In this document: one piece after another, positions 34,165 to 43,026 of the stretch | How the letters are laid out: every line of letters begins with the position of its first letter | How positions within the stretch are numbered: position 1 is the stretch's first letter | From: JBBARC01 sp040400005 | GTDB lineage: Bacteria > Pseudomonadota > Alphaproteobacteria > Acetobacterales > Acetobacteraceae | Length of the DNA: 64,000 bases | Assembly (NCBI GenBank): GCA_040400005.1 | Contig: JBBARC010000008.1 | Location: forward strand, 16,080 to 80,079 | Direction: 5' to 3' | Translations under genes and position numbers: made by a program | Notes under the pieces: model-generated | Database searches by the model: none | Seen by the model: only the letters and a program-made list of their open reading frames with translations | What the model was told of the DNA's origin: nothing

Positions 34165-35320
34165 CCAGCACGTGCTGCTTACCGTCGGCGGCTTGCTTGA
34201 TCGTGGCCGGGCCGCAGCCAATCTAACCGATTTCGGCGATGAATGGTTTATCGTCCCGCTCACCAAATTGGTGGAGTGCATCAACCGCGAAGCTGGTCTT
34301 ACCAGTGCCGATGCCATGCCGGTGCAGCGCATCGTGCAAGCCTTGAGCGAACGCCTGCAAATGGTCGATCTGCTCAAACGCCGTCCGGAGATCCTCGACG
34401 AGAAGATTGATGTCGCCGGCGCCATTTTGGGCTTGCCGCGCACCGGCAGCACCATGATGCAGCGCCTGTTAGGTGCCGCCCCGCAACTCACATCCGGGTT
34501 TTGGTGGGAAGTCACCTTTCCGCTGCCTTTCCCCGGCGAACAACCGGGAAACCCGACGCCCCGTCAGGAAGCAGCCAAAGCGGCGGTTGAATATTATTAT
34601 ACCGCCTGGCCAGAATTTCGCAGCATCCACCCGATGGATGCCATGGCGCAGGATGAAGATGTCATTCTGCTCGATAAAAGCTTTCTCAGCTCAACTTATG
34701 ATTCGATGCTAAACATCCCCAGTTACGGGTTTTGGATGCCAGGCCAGGATCACACCCGCGCCTACGAAGAACTAAAAATATGGCTGCAAATATTGCAGGA
34801 ACAATCGCCCTGGCGCCGTGGCCGTAAATGGATTTTGAAATCACCGCACCACCTGATCGGCGGCCTGAGCGGCTTTCTAAAAGTCTTTCCGCAGGCTAAG
34901 GCGATCATGACCCACCGGGCGATCGAGGATGTGCTGCCATCCTATTGCAGTATGTGCGCATCGATCACCGCCCCCGATTCCACCACCTTGGACCATGCAG
35001 CCTTGGGCCCATACTGGTTGCGTCGCTTTTCTGATGCGATGGACCGCCTAGCCGCAGTGCGCGCAACCGAGCCTGCTGATCGTTTTATCGATGTGCGCTA
35101 CGATGCGGTCACCGCCGACCCCATTGGTGAAGCAACCCGCGTGATGGCAGCTTTGGGCGTGCCTGCAACACCCGCCGATATCGCGGCGATGCAGGCATGG
35201 TATGCCGTCAATGGCCGCGAAGCCCGCCCACCCCACCATTATGTCGCGGATAATTTCGGCCTGGAACCGCAAACCGTACAGGCTGCGTTTGCGCGCTATA
35301 ACGCAACTTATCTCTTATAA
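34151..35320 (+). CDS. Sulfotransferase family protein
   Basis: 389 residues from ATG 34151, inside the end of the previous gene. The PAPS-binding 5'-phosphosulfate loop LPRTGST is at about 95-101, and KWILKSPHHLIGGLSGF with AIMTHRAIEDVLPS forms the 3'-phosphate-binding part. It would transfer sulfate from PAPS to a hydroxyl group. Its presence beside two sulfatases suggests interconversion of sulfated and free alcohols. In related clusters such proteins might instead bind CoA-like 3'-phosphates, so the true substrate is open. Confidence 0.88.
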   Translation: MDQSSQHVLLTVGGLLDRGRAAANLTDFGDEWFIVPLTKLVECINREAGLTSADAMPVQRIVQALSERLQMVDLLKRRPEILDEKIDVAGAILGLPRTGSTMMQRLLGAAPQLTSGFWWEVTFPLPFPGEQPGNPTPRQEAAKAAVEYYYTAWPEFRSIHPMDAMAQDEDVILLDKSFLSSTYDSMLNIPSYGFWMPGQDHTRAYEELKIWLQILQEQSPWRRGRKWILKSPHHLIGGLSGFLKVFPQAKAIMTHRAIEDVLPSYCSMCASITAPDSTTLDHAALGPYWLRRFSDAMDRLAAVRATEPADRFIDVRYDAVTADPIGEATRVMAALGVPATPADIAAMQAWYAVNGREARPPHHYVADNFGLEPQTVQAAFARYNATYLL

Positions 35321-35346
35321 AAAACGAATTTTTGGAGAAAACGACC

Positions 35347-36126
35347 ATGATACTTAAAGGCAAAACCGTCATCATTACTGGTATCGGCCCTGGCATGGGC
35401 CGCAAGATGGCGGTGGGGGCTGCGCGCGAAGGGGCGAATGTTGCGATGGCTGCGCGGTCGGCGCCATTTCTTAAAGAAGTGCGCGCCGAAATCGAGGAAT
35501 TTGGTGGCAAGGCCATCGATGTCGTCACCGACGTCTCCAAAATGGAAGATTGCCAGAACATAGCGGATGCCACCATCAAAGCGTTCGGCCGCATCGATGG
35601 GCTAGTCAATTCGGCCTACTACCACCCCGATTGGCACAATTTCGAAAGCTGCGATCTCGACCAATGGGCCCGCGCCTACGATGTCGCCTGCATGGGCGCC
35701 ATGCGCATGATCCGCTGCGTGTTGCCGCAAATGAAAGCGCAAGGCGGCGGTTCGGTGGTGAATGTCACTACCCTTGCTACCCGCAAACCCATGCAGGGCG
35801 AAGGCGGTTATGCCATTGCCAAAGCAGGGTTGGGGCAGGTTACCCGCCAATTGGCAGTAGAACTTGGGCCGTATAACATTCGTGTCAATCAATCGGTCAT
35901 GGGCTGGCTGTGGGGCGCACCGCTGGAAGGCTACATCAACAACATGGTGGCGTCGGGCGTTGATCGCGATCAGCTAATGGGTGAAATCACCAGTCGCATC
36001 GCCCTGAAACGTATGCTGCCAGACCAGGATTGCGCCAAACCGATCTACTTTCTGCTGTCCGACTACGCCAGCGAAGTGACCGGCGCTGCTTTGGAAGTTA
36101 ACGGCGGCGAATACGTTTCACCCTGA
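35347..36126 (+). CDS. SDR family oxidoreductase
   Basis: 259 residues from ATG 35347, GGAG upstream at 35333-35336. TGIGPGMGRKMA is an expanded cofactor motif, then a typical core and GYAIAK as the Tyr-x3-Lys equivalent. The NNAG position reads NSAYY, which is unusual but seen in divergent SDRs. The C-terminal VTGAALEVNGGEYVSP is normal. It sits between the sulfotransferase and the SnoaL-like gene and probably acts on the same alcohol/ketone. Confidence 0.88.
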   Translation: MILKGKTVIITGIGPGMGRKMAVGAAREGANVAMAARSAPFLKEVRAEIEEFGGKAIDVVTDVSKMEDCQNIADATIKAFGRIDGLVNSAYYHPDWHNFESCDLDQWARAYDVACMGAMRMIRCVLPQMKAQGGGSVVNVTTLATRKPMQGEGGYAIAKAGLGQVTRQLAVELGPYNIRVNQSVMGWLWGAPLEGYINNMVASGVDRDQLMGEITSRIALKRMLPDQDCAKPIYFLLSDYASEVTGAALEVNGGEYVSP

Positions 36127-36155
36127 TTGCGCAACAGATAGATAGGAGCACACCG

Positions 36156-36626
36156 ATGTCGCTTCGCCTTGAAGATATCGAGCTGATCAAGCAAACCAAA
36201 TACAAATACTGCCGCGGCATCGATACCTGCGATATCCCGCTGCTAGAAACCCTGTTTACCGACAATATGTCAGTGGATTACCAGGGCGGCAGTTACCGCT
36301 TTCAGGCGCAGGGCAAAGCCGATGTACTGGCCGCGATAAAAATGGCGTTCCACCCGCAATTTTTGTCCAGCCACACGCTGCACCACCCCATTATCGATGT
36401 GCACGATGATGATACCGCCAGCGGCCATTGGACGCTGATCGATTACAACATAAACCTACCCGATCTACGCAAAACCACCGGCTGTTCGTTCTATGTCGAC
36501 ACCTACCGCAAAATAGCAGGTGTTTGGCTGATAGAACGCTCAACCTACACCAGGCTGTTTGAGGAAGTGGAGGTTTTGGAAAAAGCACCGAACCTAACCG
36601 CCCACTATCTCGGCCGCAAAACCTAA
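36156..36626 (+). CDS. SnoaL/NTF2-like protein
   Basis: 156 residues, AGGAG at about 36144-36148. The cone-shaped NTF2 fold is shown by EDIELIKQTKYKYCRGIDT, ETLFTDNMSVDY, and the hallmark ending GVWLIERSTYTRLF. Members include ketosteroid isomerase, polyketide cyclases and dehydratases; the catalytic Asp/His cannot be fixed by eye. Similar proteins recur in this window (45569-46096). Confidence 0.85.
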   Translation: MSLRLEDIELIKQTKYKYCRGIDTCDIPLLETLFTDNMSVDYQGGSYRFQAQGKADVLAAIKMAFHPQFLSSHTLHHPIIDVHDDDTASGHWTLIDYNINLPDLRKTTGCSFYVDTYRKIAGVWLIERSTYTRLFEEVEVLEKAPNLTAHYLGRKT

Positions 36627-36637
36627 AGGCCCGCCGC

Positions 36638-37765
36638 ATGACAACCGCGCACAGTGATCCGCAAAGCTCCGCCATCGTCGATGGCACCGCCTGGCGCGAT
36701 TTTTGTGCGCGGCTGGCCGAAGCAGGGTCGATTATTTTATCGCCAGACGCACCAGCAACGCCGCTTGATCGGGCCGAAGGGTATCGCTACCTCACCCGCC
36801 TGTTGCGCATAGCCCTGGAAATGAACCTGGAAGCCGCCGACCCTGATTTTCCCTATTTCTATATGGCATCGCACGAAACTGCTAAGATAGGCGCCGATAA
36901 TCCCGATAATATTTATTGGAATGCAACGGTAACTGCGGCCAACAGTTACCGCATCACCGGCACCCGCGGCACTATGGCGTATTTCGGCATCGGCACCAAA
37001 GCCAACCGCTACCATATCGATGGCACCATGGCCTCTACCGGTGAACTAGATGATAGCACCATTACCTGGGGTGCCGATGGCGAGCTGGAAATTGTCGTCA
37101 GCCAAACCCGCCAGCCTGGCAATTGGCTGCCGATGCAGCCAGACACCAGTTTTGTCATCATCCGCCAATCCTATCTCGATCGCGGCCTGGAAAAGCCGGG
37201 TAACTTCAAAATCGAGCGCATCGGCGCGCCGATGCTACCCAAACCGCTCGATCCTGCCTTTATGCAAGTAGCCCTAGCCCGCAGCGCCAATTTTGTGTTC
37301 GGCACGGCGGCGACCTTTCACGCCTGGGCGCAGGAATTTAAACAATCTCCCAATCAATTGCCAGCGCGCGACCAGGCCAAATATTGCCGCGCTGGCGGCG
37401 ATCCTAATATTTTTTACCTGCACGGCTATTTCGATTTCCCCATGGACCATGCCTGGGTGATTGATGTCATGCCACCGGATTGCCCCTATTGGAATTTTCA
37501 AATCGAAAATTGGTGGATGGAATCGCTCGATTACCGCCACCTGCAAGTCTCGGTCAACAAACACACGGCGCGCCGTAACCCAGATGGCAGCGTCACTTTT
37601 GTGGTCGCCGCCAGCGATACCGGGGTTGGTAATTTCATTGATCGCGCCGGCCACCAAACCGGCACTGCACTATTGCGCTGGCTTGGCGCCAGCACCCACC
37701 CGGTGCCCACCTGCCGGGTGATCCCACTTGCAAACCTTCAAGCAGACATCAGGAGTGTACTATGA
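36638..37765 (+). CDS. DUF1214 domain protein
   Basis: 375 residues. The C-terminal part PYWNFQIENWWMESLDYR and the following VNKHTARRNPDGS are typical of DUF1214. The N-terminal half (YRYLTRLLRIALEMNLE) is the usual partner segment. DUF1214 proteins are common beside catabolic SDRs, EthD and sulfotransferase-like genes, but no function is known. The last bases overlap the following SDR start (ATGA). Confidence 0.85.
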   Translation: MTTAHSDPQSSAIVDGTAWRDFCARLAEAGSIILSPDAPATPLDRAEGYRYLTRLLRIALEMNLEAADPDFPYFYMASHETAKIGADNPDNIYWNATVTAANSYRITGTRGTMAYFGIGTKANRYHIDGTMASTGELDDSTITWGADGELEIVVSQTRQPGNWLPMQPDTSFVIIRQSYLDRGLEKPGNFKIERIGAPMLPKPLDPAFMQVALARSANFVFGTAATFHAWAQEFKQSPNQLPARDQAKYCRAGGDPNIFYLHGYFDFPMDHAWVIDVMPPDCPYWNFQIENWWMESLDYRHLQVSVNKHTARRNPDGSVTFVVAASDTGVGNFIDRAGHQTGTALLRWLGASTHPVPTCRVIPLANLQADIRSVL

Positions 37766-38634
37766 GCACAGCTTTCATCAGTGGCGGCGCCGAAGGGCAG
37801 GGATATTTGCTGGCCCGTAAACTCGCGCAACGTGGCTGGCGCGTGTTTGCTGGCGTATTACCCAATGCGAAAACCGATGGCTTTGCCGATTTGCCGTCGG
37901 TTACCGTGGTCCCGCAAGACGTTTCCGACCCCGACTCGGTGATCAAAAGTGCCGAAATTGTCGAAGCCGCCCTCAAAGGTGATGGCATCGATCTGCTGTT
38001 GAATGTCGCGGGGGTCGCCGATATCGGATCGGGCCCGCTGGAAAATGCCTCCACTGCCGATCTGCGCCGGGTGTTTGAAATCAACACCTTTGGCCAGTTG
38101 CGCCTGATCCAGGCCTTTTTGCCGGCGCTGCGCCGCGCAAGTCCAGGTGCACGCATCATGAACTACGCCTCGGGCGCGGTGCTGGTCACCCCACCCTGTG
38201 CCGGTGTTTATTCAATGAGCAAACATGCAGTGCACGGCATGACCCTTACTTTGCGCGGTGAATTGGCCCCGTTCGGCATTCAGCTCACCACCGTCATGCC
38301 TGGCGGCGTGCTTACCAACATGTCGAAGAATTCCTTTCAAACCACCAAAGATATGTGGGATCGGGTGCGCCCAGAAATTCGCAAAATCTACGAACCATTT
38401 TTGTGGACCCCAACCACCCAAGTGCTACCAACTTTGCTGGAAAAAAGCGGCAGCACACCCGAACAGGCAGTCGATGCAGCGCTGAAATTGCTCGATATCA
38501 AGCGCTGGAAATCAAGCTACACCATCGGCAAAGATGCAGCGATGCTCAAACCAATGCATAAATTCCTGTCAGAAGGCATGTTCGAAGCCATGCTGCGCAA
38601 CACCTACAAAGTGCCGGCGCTCAAAACCAAATAG
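37762..38634 (+). CDS. SDR family oxidoreductase
   Basis: 290 residues. The cofactor motif is ISGGAEGQG, with a Gly-rich but atypical order; NVAG replaces NNAG; the catalytic set is Ser in NYASGAVL and YSMSK. The C-terminus is about 40 residues longer than in a minimal SDR and includes a helical ending (LSEGMFEAMLRNTYK). This resembles retinol/17-beta-hydroxysteroid dehydrogenase-like SDRs. It ends the six-gene operon. Confidence 0.88.
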   Translation: MSTAFISGGAEGQGYLLARKLAQRGWRVFAGVLPNAKTDGFADLPSVTVVPQDVSDPDSVIKSAEIVEAALKGDGIDLLLNVAGVADIGSGPLENASTADLRRVFEINTFGQLRLIQAFLPALRRASPGARIMNYASGAVLVTPPCAGVYSMSKHAVHGMTLTLRGELAPFGIQLTTVMPGGVLTNMSKNSFQTTKDMWDRVRPEIRKIYEPFLWTPTTQVLPTLLEKSGSTPEQAVDAALKLLDIKRWKSSYTIGKDAAMLKPMHKFLSEGMFEAMLRNTYKVPALKTK

Positions 38635-38642
38635 TCACAAAA

Positions 38643-38672
38643 AAGGCTGGGGGATGTTCGCCCCCCAGCCTT
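38643..38672 (-). terminator. Rho-independent terminator for the P450 gene
   Basis: AAGGCTGGGGG (38643-38653) pairs perfectly with CCCCCAGCCTT (38662-38672). Read on the - strand the stem is followed by a run of T (from 38642 down), the classic form, so it terminates the P450 transcript. It may also stop the + strand operon. Confidence 0.85.
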
Positions 38673-38706
38673 CTCATGGCCCAAAGTTTTTCGGGGCGCT
38701 CGTTTG

Positions 38707-40077
38707 CTAAGCCTTCGCCGGCATCCGTATGCCACGCACTTTGACGGCAAACTTGGTCGATGGCCCCGGCGTAGGCGCGGTTTTAGTTTTCAGCACGTAA
38801 TCCGGCGGATCAAGTTCCAGATCCAACCGATGAAATAGCCGTGACATCGAAAGCGCCATTTGCACTTCCGCCAAAGGTTTACCCAGGCAGGTATGCGGCC
38901 CGCGCCCGTAAGGTGAATACACCCCCGGCCGCACATGTTCGGCGCGGGGCCGTTCATAACGGTCAATGTCGAAAGTTTCCGCGTTGGGAAAGTGCTCGTT
39001 CATGAAGTGCGGCACCGATGTGCCGACAAACAGCAACTCACCTTCGTGAATTTTATGCCCCTGAAACATAAAATCTTTAGTCGCCGTGCGCATTTGGGCA
39101 ACCGCTATCGGGTGCAACCGCATGGTTTCCTGCACCGCACCGTTCACCACAGGCAGCTTGATGATATCCTGTTCTTCAAGGCTATCTTTTTTGTAAAGCT
39201 CATCGGCTTCGGTGCGAATACGCGCCAGCACATCCTTATGCTTCAGCGCCCGATAGATAAAAGAGCTTAGCGTGTTGGCAACCGTATCCAGCCCGGCCAC
39301 ATACGGCCCGGTCAAATTCAGAATAAGATCACGTGCCGGGATCAAATCCGGCCGTTCCTGATGGGCGCGCATAATATCGCCAATCAGGTTCTGTGGCAGC
39401 TCGCCGCGTGCGGCACGTTCATGGAAATCGGCGATCATCTTCTCGCCAAGTTCGTTTACCCGGCGTTTGGCTTTCTGATAGCGCGGATCCATCAGCACAA
39501 TTTTGGGCCGCTGCCGGGTCACTAGCGCATTCAAAATATACAGAATAGTGGTGCGAATATCTTTGACATATTCAAGCGGTGCGTTGCCGGTGAGAATTTC
39601 ACCCAGCTGCTCCACCACCATATATTGCATGGCAGTCACCACTGGCACCGATGTGCCCACTTTCCAATCGCGCGCAATGGCGCGGTCGGTGATGGTCACC
39701 AAATCATTATAGCGCCCAGCGATCGCCTCGCGCGAATAGCCGCGCCGCATGATCATGCGCAGTTCGTTATGCACTTCGCCATCGGTGCCGGTCAGGGTTT
39801 TGCTGGCGCCGTATTCGTCAACTAGCCCTTGCCAGAATTCTTTCGATCGCAGGCTGTCCTTGCCTTCTCGCGTGTTCATGAAATTGGCAGCTTCAACGCC
39901 GGCAATCACCGTGTAGGTGGTGCTCATCAATTTCACGCGAAAAACCGGGCCGTATTTGCGATACATGTTCACAAAAAAACGCGCGGGGTCCCGCGCCATT
40001 TCAAACGCATTGCCTACTATCGGCAACCCGCTGGCCATCGGTATCTCAGTCGTGAAAGGAACCTCGGCTACGTCCAT
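38707..40077 (-). CDS. Cytochrome P450
   Basis: 456 residues. I-helix AGLDTVANT carries the oxygen-activation Thr. The K-helix ExxR is in ETMRLHP. The heme loop YGRGPHTCLG puts the thiolate Cys at 397; Tyr replaces the usual Phe at the first position. There is no membrane anchor. The length and the start (PFTTEIPMASGLPIVGNAF) resemble eukaryote-like bacterial P450s that hydroxylate steroids, fatty acids or terpenes. No ferredoxin or reductase gene is in the window. It diverges from the Lrp/AsnC pair across dyad site C. Confidence 0.95.
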   Translation of the reverse strand: MDVAEVPFTTEIPMASGLPIVGNAFEMARDPARFFVNMYRKYGPVFRVKLMSTTYTVIAGVEAANFMNTREGKDSLRSKEFWQGLVDEYGASKTLTGTDGEVHNELRMIMRRGYSREAIAGRYNDLVTITDRAIARDWKVGTSVPVVTAMQYMVVEQLGEILTGNAPLEYVKDIRTTILYILNALVTRQRPKIVLMDPRYQKAKRRVNELGEKMIADFHERAARGELPQNLIGDIMRAHQERPDLIPARDLILNLTGPYVAGLDTVANTLSSFIYRALKHKDVLARIRTEADELYKKDSLEEQDIIKLPVVNGAVQETMRLHPIAVAQMRTATKDFMFQGHKIHEGELLFVGTSVPHFMNEHFPNAETFDIDRYERPRAEHVRPGVYSPYGRGPHTCLGKPLAEVQMALSMSRLFHRLDLELDPPDYVLKTKTAPTPGPSTKFAVKVRGIRMPAKA

Positions 40078-40116
40078 TTAGGACCTCCCGTAAACCCAGT
40101 GGTTTTTTGGCGATAT

Positions 40117-40145
40117 TGCGTAATACCCAGGGTTCATACTACGCA
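40117..40145. promoter_or_regulatory. Dyad operator site C (TGCGTA-N17-TACGCA)
   Basis: A perfect 6-base dyad with a 17-base spacer, in the 121-base gap between the divergent P450 and Lrp/AsnC genes. Its distance to the P450 ATG is about 40 bases and to the regulator ATG about 54, so it can overlap both promoters. If the neighbouring regulator binds it, this would be autoregulation. Confidence 0.6.
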
Positions 40146-40198
40146 TTGTAACACAGTTTGTCGATTGGAGTGAGTGTTTGAGAGGGTCAAAGGGCCGA

Positions 40199-40822
40199 AT
40201 GGCTGCGCAAATCAACAATGGCAGCCCAACCGGCGCGCCGCCAGAGCAGCCCAACCCCATTCCTGGCGCGCCGCCAGGGGCGGAGCGGCGCCGCGCGATC
40301 CCTCCCCCGTCGGGCAATATGCGCAGCCCGACGCCCGCCAGCGCCGATGCCGCATCGCAGCAAATCTCGCTTTCTGAACTAGATACGGTCGATATGGGGA
40401 TCATCGCTGTGCTGCGCGAAAACGGCCGCGCCACCAACCAGGAAATTGCCGATCGCCTGCAAATCTCGCCGGCCACTGTTTCCGCCCGGGTTCGCCGCTT
40501 TGAAGAGGCCAACGCTATGCGGGTGGTGGCGGTCACCGATTTCGCCGCCCACGGGTACAATGTGCTCATCGCGGTTGGCGTGCAGGTCTATAAACGCCGC
40601 GCCGAAGATGTCGCCCGCGACCTCGCCGCCTTCCCGGAAGTGTTTAGCATCAATTTAATGACCGGCATTTACGATCTGGAAATTCTGGTGGCGTTGCATG
40701 ATTTCGCCGAAATTGATGTTTTTCTGAATGATCATGTCGCCAACGTCGATGGTATTCGCCATCTCGAGCCTGGCATTGCGGTGGATGTGGTTAAATTCCA
40801 GTTCAACGTGGCCCCGCTATGA
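40199..40822 (+). CDS. Lrp/AsnC family regulator with long N-terminal extension
   Basis: 207 residues from ATG 40199; a TTG at 40178 with GGAG upstream is the alternative. The first 60 residues are rich in Pro, Gly and Ala and look disordered. The helix-turn-helix follows (LDTVDMGIIAVLRENGRATN, then QEIADRLQISPATVSARVRR). The C-terminal RAM domain ends with GIYDLEILVALHDF. Normal Lrp/AsnC proteins are about 150 residues, so the extension is unusual. It overlaps the second regulator by 4 bases. Confidence 0.88.
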   Translation: MAAQINNGSPTGAPPEQPNPIPGAPPGAERRRAIPPPSGNMRSPTPASADAASQQISLSELDTVDMGIIAVLRENGRATNQEIADRLQISPATVSARVRRFEEANAMRVVAVTDFAAHGYNVLIAVGVQVYKRRAEDVARDLAAFPEVFSINLMTGIYDLEILVALHDFAEIDVFLNDHVANVDGIRHLEPGIAVDVVKFQFNVAPL

Positions 40823-41295
40823 GCCGCGAAACCCTCGATACCCTCGATCGTGCCATTGTTGATATTTTGGCCCGCGATGCCCGCATTTCCAATCGCCAAA
40901 TCGCGGCCGATCTCGGCGTTACCGAAGGTACGGTACGGGCGCGCATCAAACGCCTGCAACAGGAAAACCTCATCCGCTTCACCGTGGTTACCGATTTTCG
41001 CCTAGCCGGATCCCCCCGCCTGGTGATGATCGGCATTCACGCCGAACCCGCATCGGTGCGTGCCCTTGCCGCCAGTATTTCAGCCATGCCAGAAATTGGC
41101 TGCGTTATTCTCATGCTTGGTCGCTACAACATTATGGCCATGGGCTTGTTCACCGATCTCGAAGATGTCGTCGATATTGCCAACAACCGCATCCTGGCAA
41201 TGGAAGGCGTGCGTCATGTCGAAACATCCATCGCGGTACGCTCGCTAAAATACGATGCTCGCATGGCCAAAATTACCAAGGATTTCGATCCCTAA
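40819..41295 (+). CDS. Lrp/AsnC family regulator
   Basis: 158 residues, normal length. DNA-binding helix: LDRAIVDILARDARISNRQI and AADLGVTEGTVRARIKRL. The RAM domain has IGCVILMLGRYNIMAMGLF, which would bind an effector. It starts within the stop of the first regulator (ATGA), so the two are made together and may form mixed oligomers. Together they are the best local candidates for the dyad sites of the cluster. Confidence 0.9.
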   Translation: MSRETLDTLDRAIVDILARDARISNRQIAADLGVTEGTVRARIKRLQQENLIRFTVVTDFRLAGSPRLVMIGIHAEPASVRALAASISAMPEIGCVILMLGRYNIMAMGLFTDLEDVVDIANNRILAMEGVRHVETSIAVRSLKYDARMAKITKDFDP

Positions 41296-41303
41296 CGGCA
41301 GCA

Positions 41304-42878
41304 CTAAACACCCAATTTACGCAAATCCGCGCGCACCACCTTGCCCGATGCATTAATTGGCAAGCTTGGCACAATCCGCACCTGCCGCGGCGCTTTATAA
41401 TTCGCCATAATGTCGCGCGCCCAGGTGATAATGTCAGCATCGGTCATCACCGCACCAGGCCGTAGCACCACAAACGCCCGGCCCACTTCGCCCATACGCT
41501 CATCGGGCACGCCAATAACCGCAACCATCGCAATGTTTTCATGCGCTGACAGCATCCGTTCAATTTCCGCCGGGTAGCAATTAAACCCGCCGCAAATAAA
41601 CATCTCCTTCTTGCGGTCGGTGATGCGCAAATACCCTTCGGCATCGCACACACCAACATCACCGGTGTGCAACCAGCCTTCAGCATCGATCGCCTCGGCC
41701 GTTGCCACCGGGTCATCCAGGTAACCGCGCATCACATTAAAACCACGCACCACAATCTCGCCCGCTTCACCCGCTGGAAGTTGCGCGCCAGAATCATCAA
41801 TAATGGCAAGTTCAATGCCAGGTATCGCCCGCCCGCAGGTGCTCGCCACGCGCTCAGCACTGTCCCCCTTGGCACACATGCTCACAACGCCGGTGCTTTC
41901 GGTTAACCCATAACCACTCAGCACGGTTTCAAAACCCAAATCGCGCCCCATGCGTTCAATCAGTGACGGTGGAATAACCGCCGCACCAGTTACCCCCACG
42001 CGCAGCGACGAAAAATCATGCTTTTTATGCCAATCGCCACTCAACAACGTTTGAAAAATTGTCGGCGGGCCCGGAAAAAACGTAATTTTTTCGGCCTCAA
42101 TCCGCCGCGCGGTTTCGGCCACATCAAACACCGCCATCGGCATTATGGCTGCACCACGCAGCAGGCACGAAAGCCAGCCGGCCTTAAAACCAAAAACATG
42201 AAAAAACGGGTTAACAATCAAATACCTGTCGCCTGCGCGCAAGCCCGCGGCATCACTCCACGCCAAAAACGCACGCACGTTCTGCCCGTGCGCGCTCATC
42301 ACCCCTTTGGGCCGCCCAGTGGTGCCCGAGGTAAACATGATGTCGCTAATGTCGGTATCGGTCAGCCGCGCCAACGCCGCATCCACGGCTGTGTCATCAA
42401 TCGCCGCACCTAATGCGCAAAAATCCTGCCACCCGAGCGCTATCCCTTCGGCCGCCCCCACCGAAATCACCTGGCGCAAATCGGGCAAATCTTCATCCGC
42501 CAGCAAAGCCAGGTAATCGGTATCCAAAAATCGCGGCTTCACCACCAACGCGCGCGCCCGTGTACGGCGCAGCAAATCGCCGGCTTCCTGGCCGCGAAAC
42601 CGCGTGTTCAGCGGCACAATCGCCGCCCCACATATCTGCGCGCCTAAGGTTCCGAAAATCCACTGTGCGGAATTCGGCGCCCATATCCCCACCACGTCGC
42701 CAGGGCCAATACCCAGCGCCAGAAATGCTGCCGCCACGCGGCGCGCCTCCTGCCATAATTCGGCAAAACTCCAGTGCTGCCCGGCATCGATCAGCGCATC
42801 TGCCGCGCCAAACTGCAACGCCGCCCAGGCCGCCACATGCGGCAGCGTCAGCCGGCTATCCAATTCAGCACGGGTCAT
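41304..42878 (-). CDS. Acyl-CoA synthetase (FadD3-like ANL family)
   Basis: 524 residues from ATG 42878. It has the phosphate loop MFTSGTTGRPKGV, SGYGLTESTG, the hinge DRKKEMFICGGFNCYPAEIE, and the C-terminal adenylating Lys in LPINASGKVVRADLRK. The layout is that of FadD3 and related ligases that activate steroid-ring-derived acids such as HIP. That specific substrate is inference from the KstD/KshA neighbours. It is divergent from the SDR at 43027 across dyad site E. Confidence 0.92.
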   Translation of the reverse strand: MTRAELDSRLTLPHVAAWAALQFGAADALIDAGQHWSFAELWQEARRVAAAFLALGIGPGDVVGIWAPNSAQWIFGTLGAQICGAAIVPLNTRFRGQEAGDLLRRTRARALVVKPRFLDTDYLALLADEDLPDLRQVISVGAAEGIALGWQDFCALGAAIDDTAVDAALARLTDTDISDIMFTSGTTGRPKGVMSAHGQNVRAFLAWSDAAGLRAGDRYLIVNPFFHVFGFKAGWLSCLLRGAAIMPMAVFDVAETARRIEAEKITFFPGPPTIFQTLLSGDWHKKHDFSSLRVGVTGAAVIPPSLIERMGRDLGFETVLSGYGLTESTGVVSMCAKGDSAERVASTCGRAIPGIELAIIDDSGAQLPAGEAGEIVVRGFNVMRGYLDDPVATAEAIDAEGWLHTGDVGVCDAEGYLRITDRKKEMFICGGFNCYPAEIERMLSAHENIAMVAVIGVPDERMGEVGRAFVVLRPGAVMTDADIITWARDIMANYKAPRQVRIVPSLPINASGKVVRADLRKLGV

Positions 42879-42918
42879 ACTGGCCACTGCCAACTGCGCA
42901 GAAAATCAAGCGCCATAT

Positions 42919-42948
42919 TGCGAAAAACTCCCAATGTGTGGATACTCA
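42919..42948. promoter_or_regulatory. Dyad operator site E (TGCGAA-N18-TACTCA), degenerate
   Basis: Same spacing as sites A, B and D, with mismatches in each half-site. The flank ATATTGCG matches site C. It lies in the divergent gap between the acyl-CoA synthetase and an SDR. Weaker on its own, it is supported by position. Confidence 0.4.
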
Positions 42949-43026
42949 CCCAGTCAACGCGTAGTATTTTGCGCCAAATAAAACCAATCCGCTATCCGTA
43001 ATCAAACATTTTTGGGGGAAACACCT

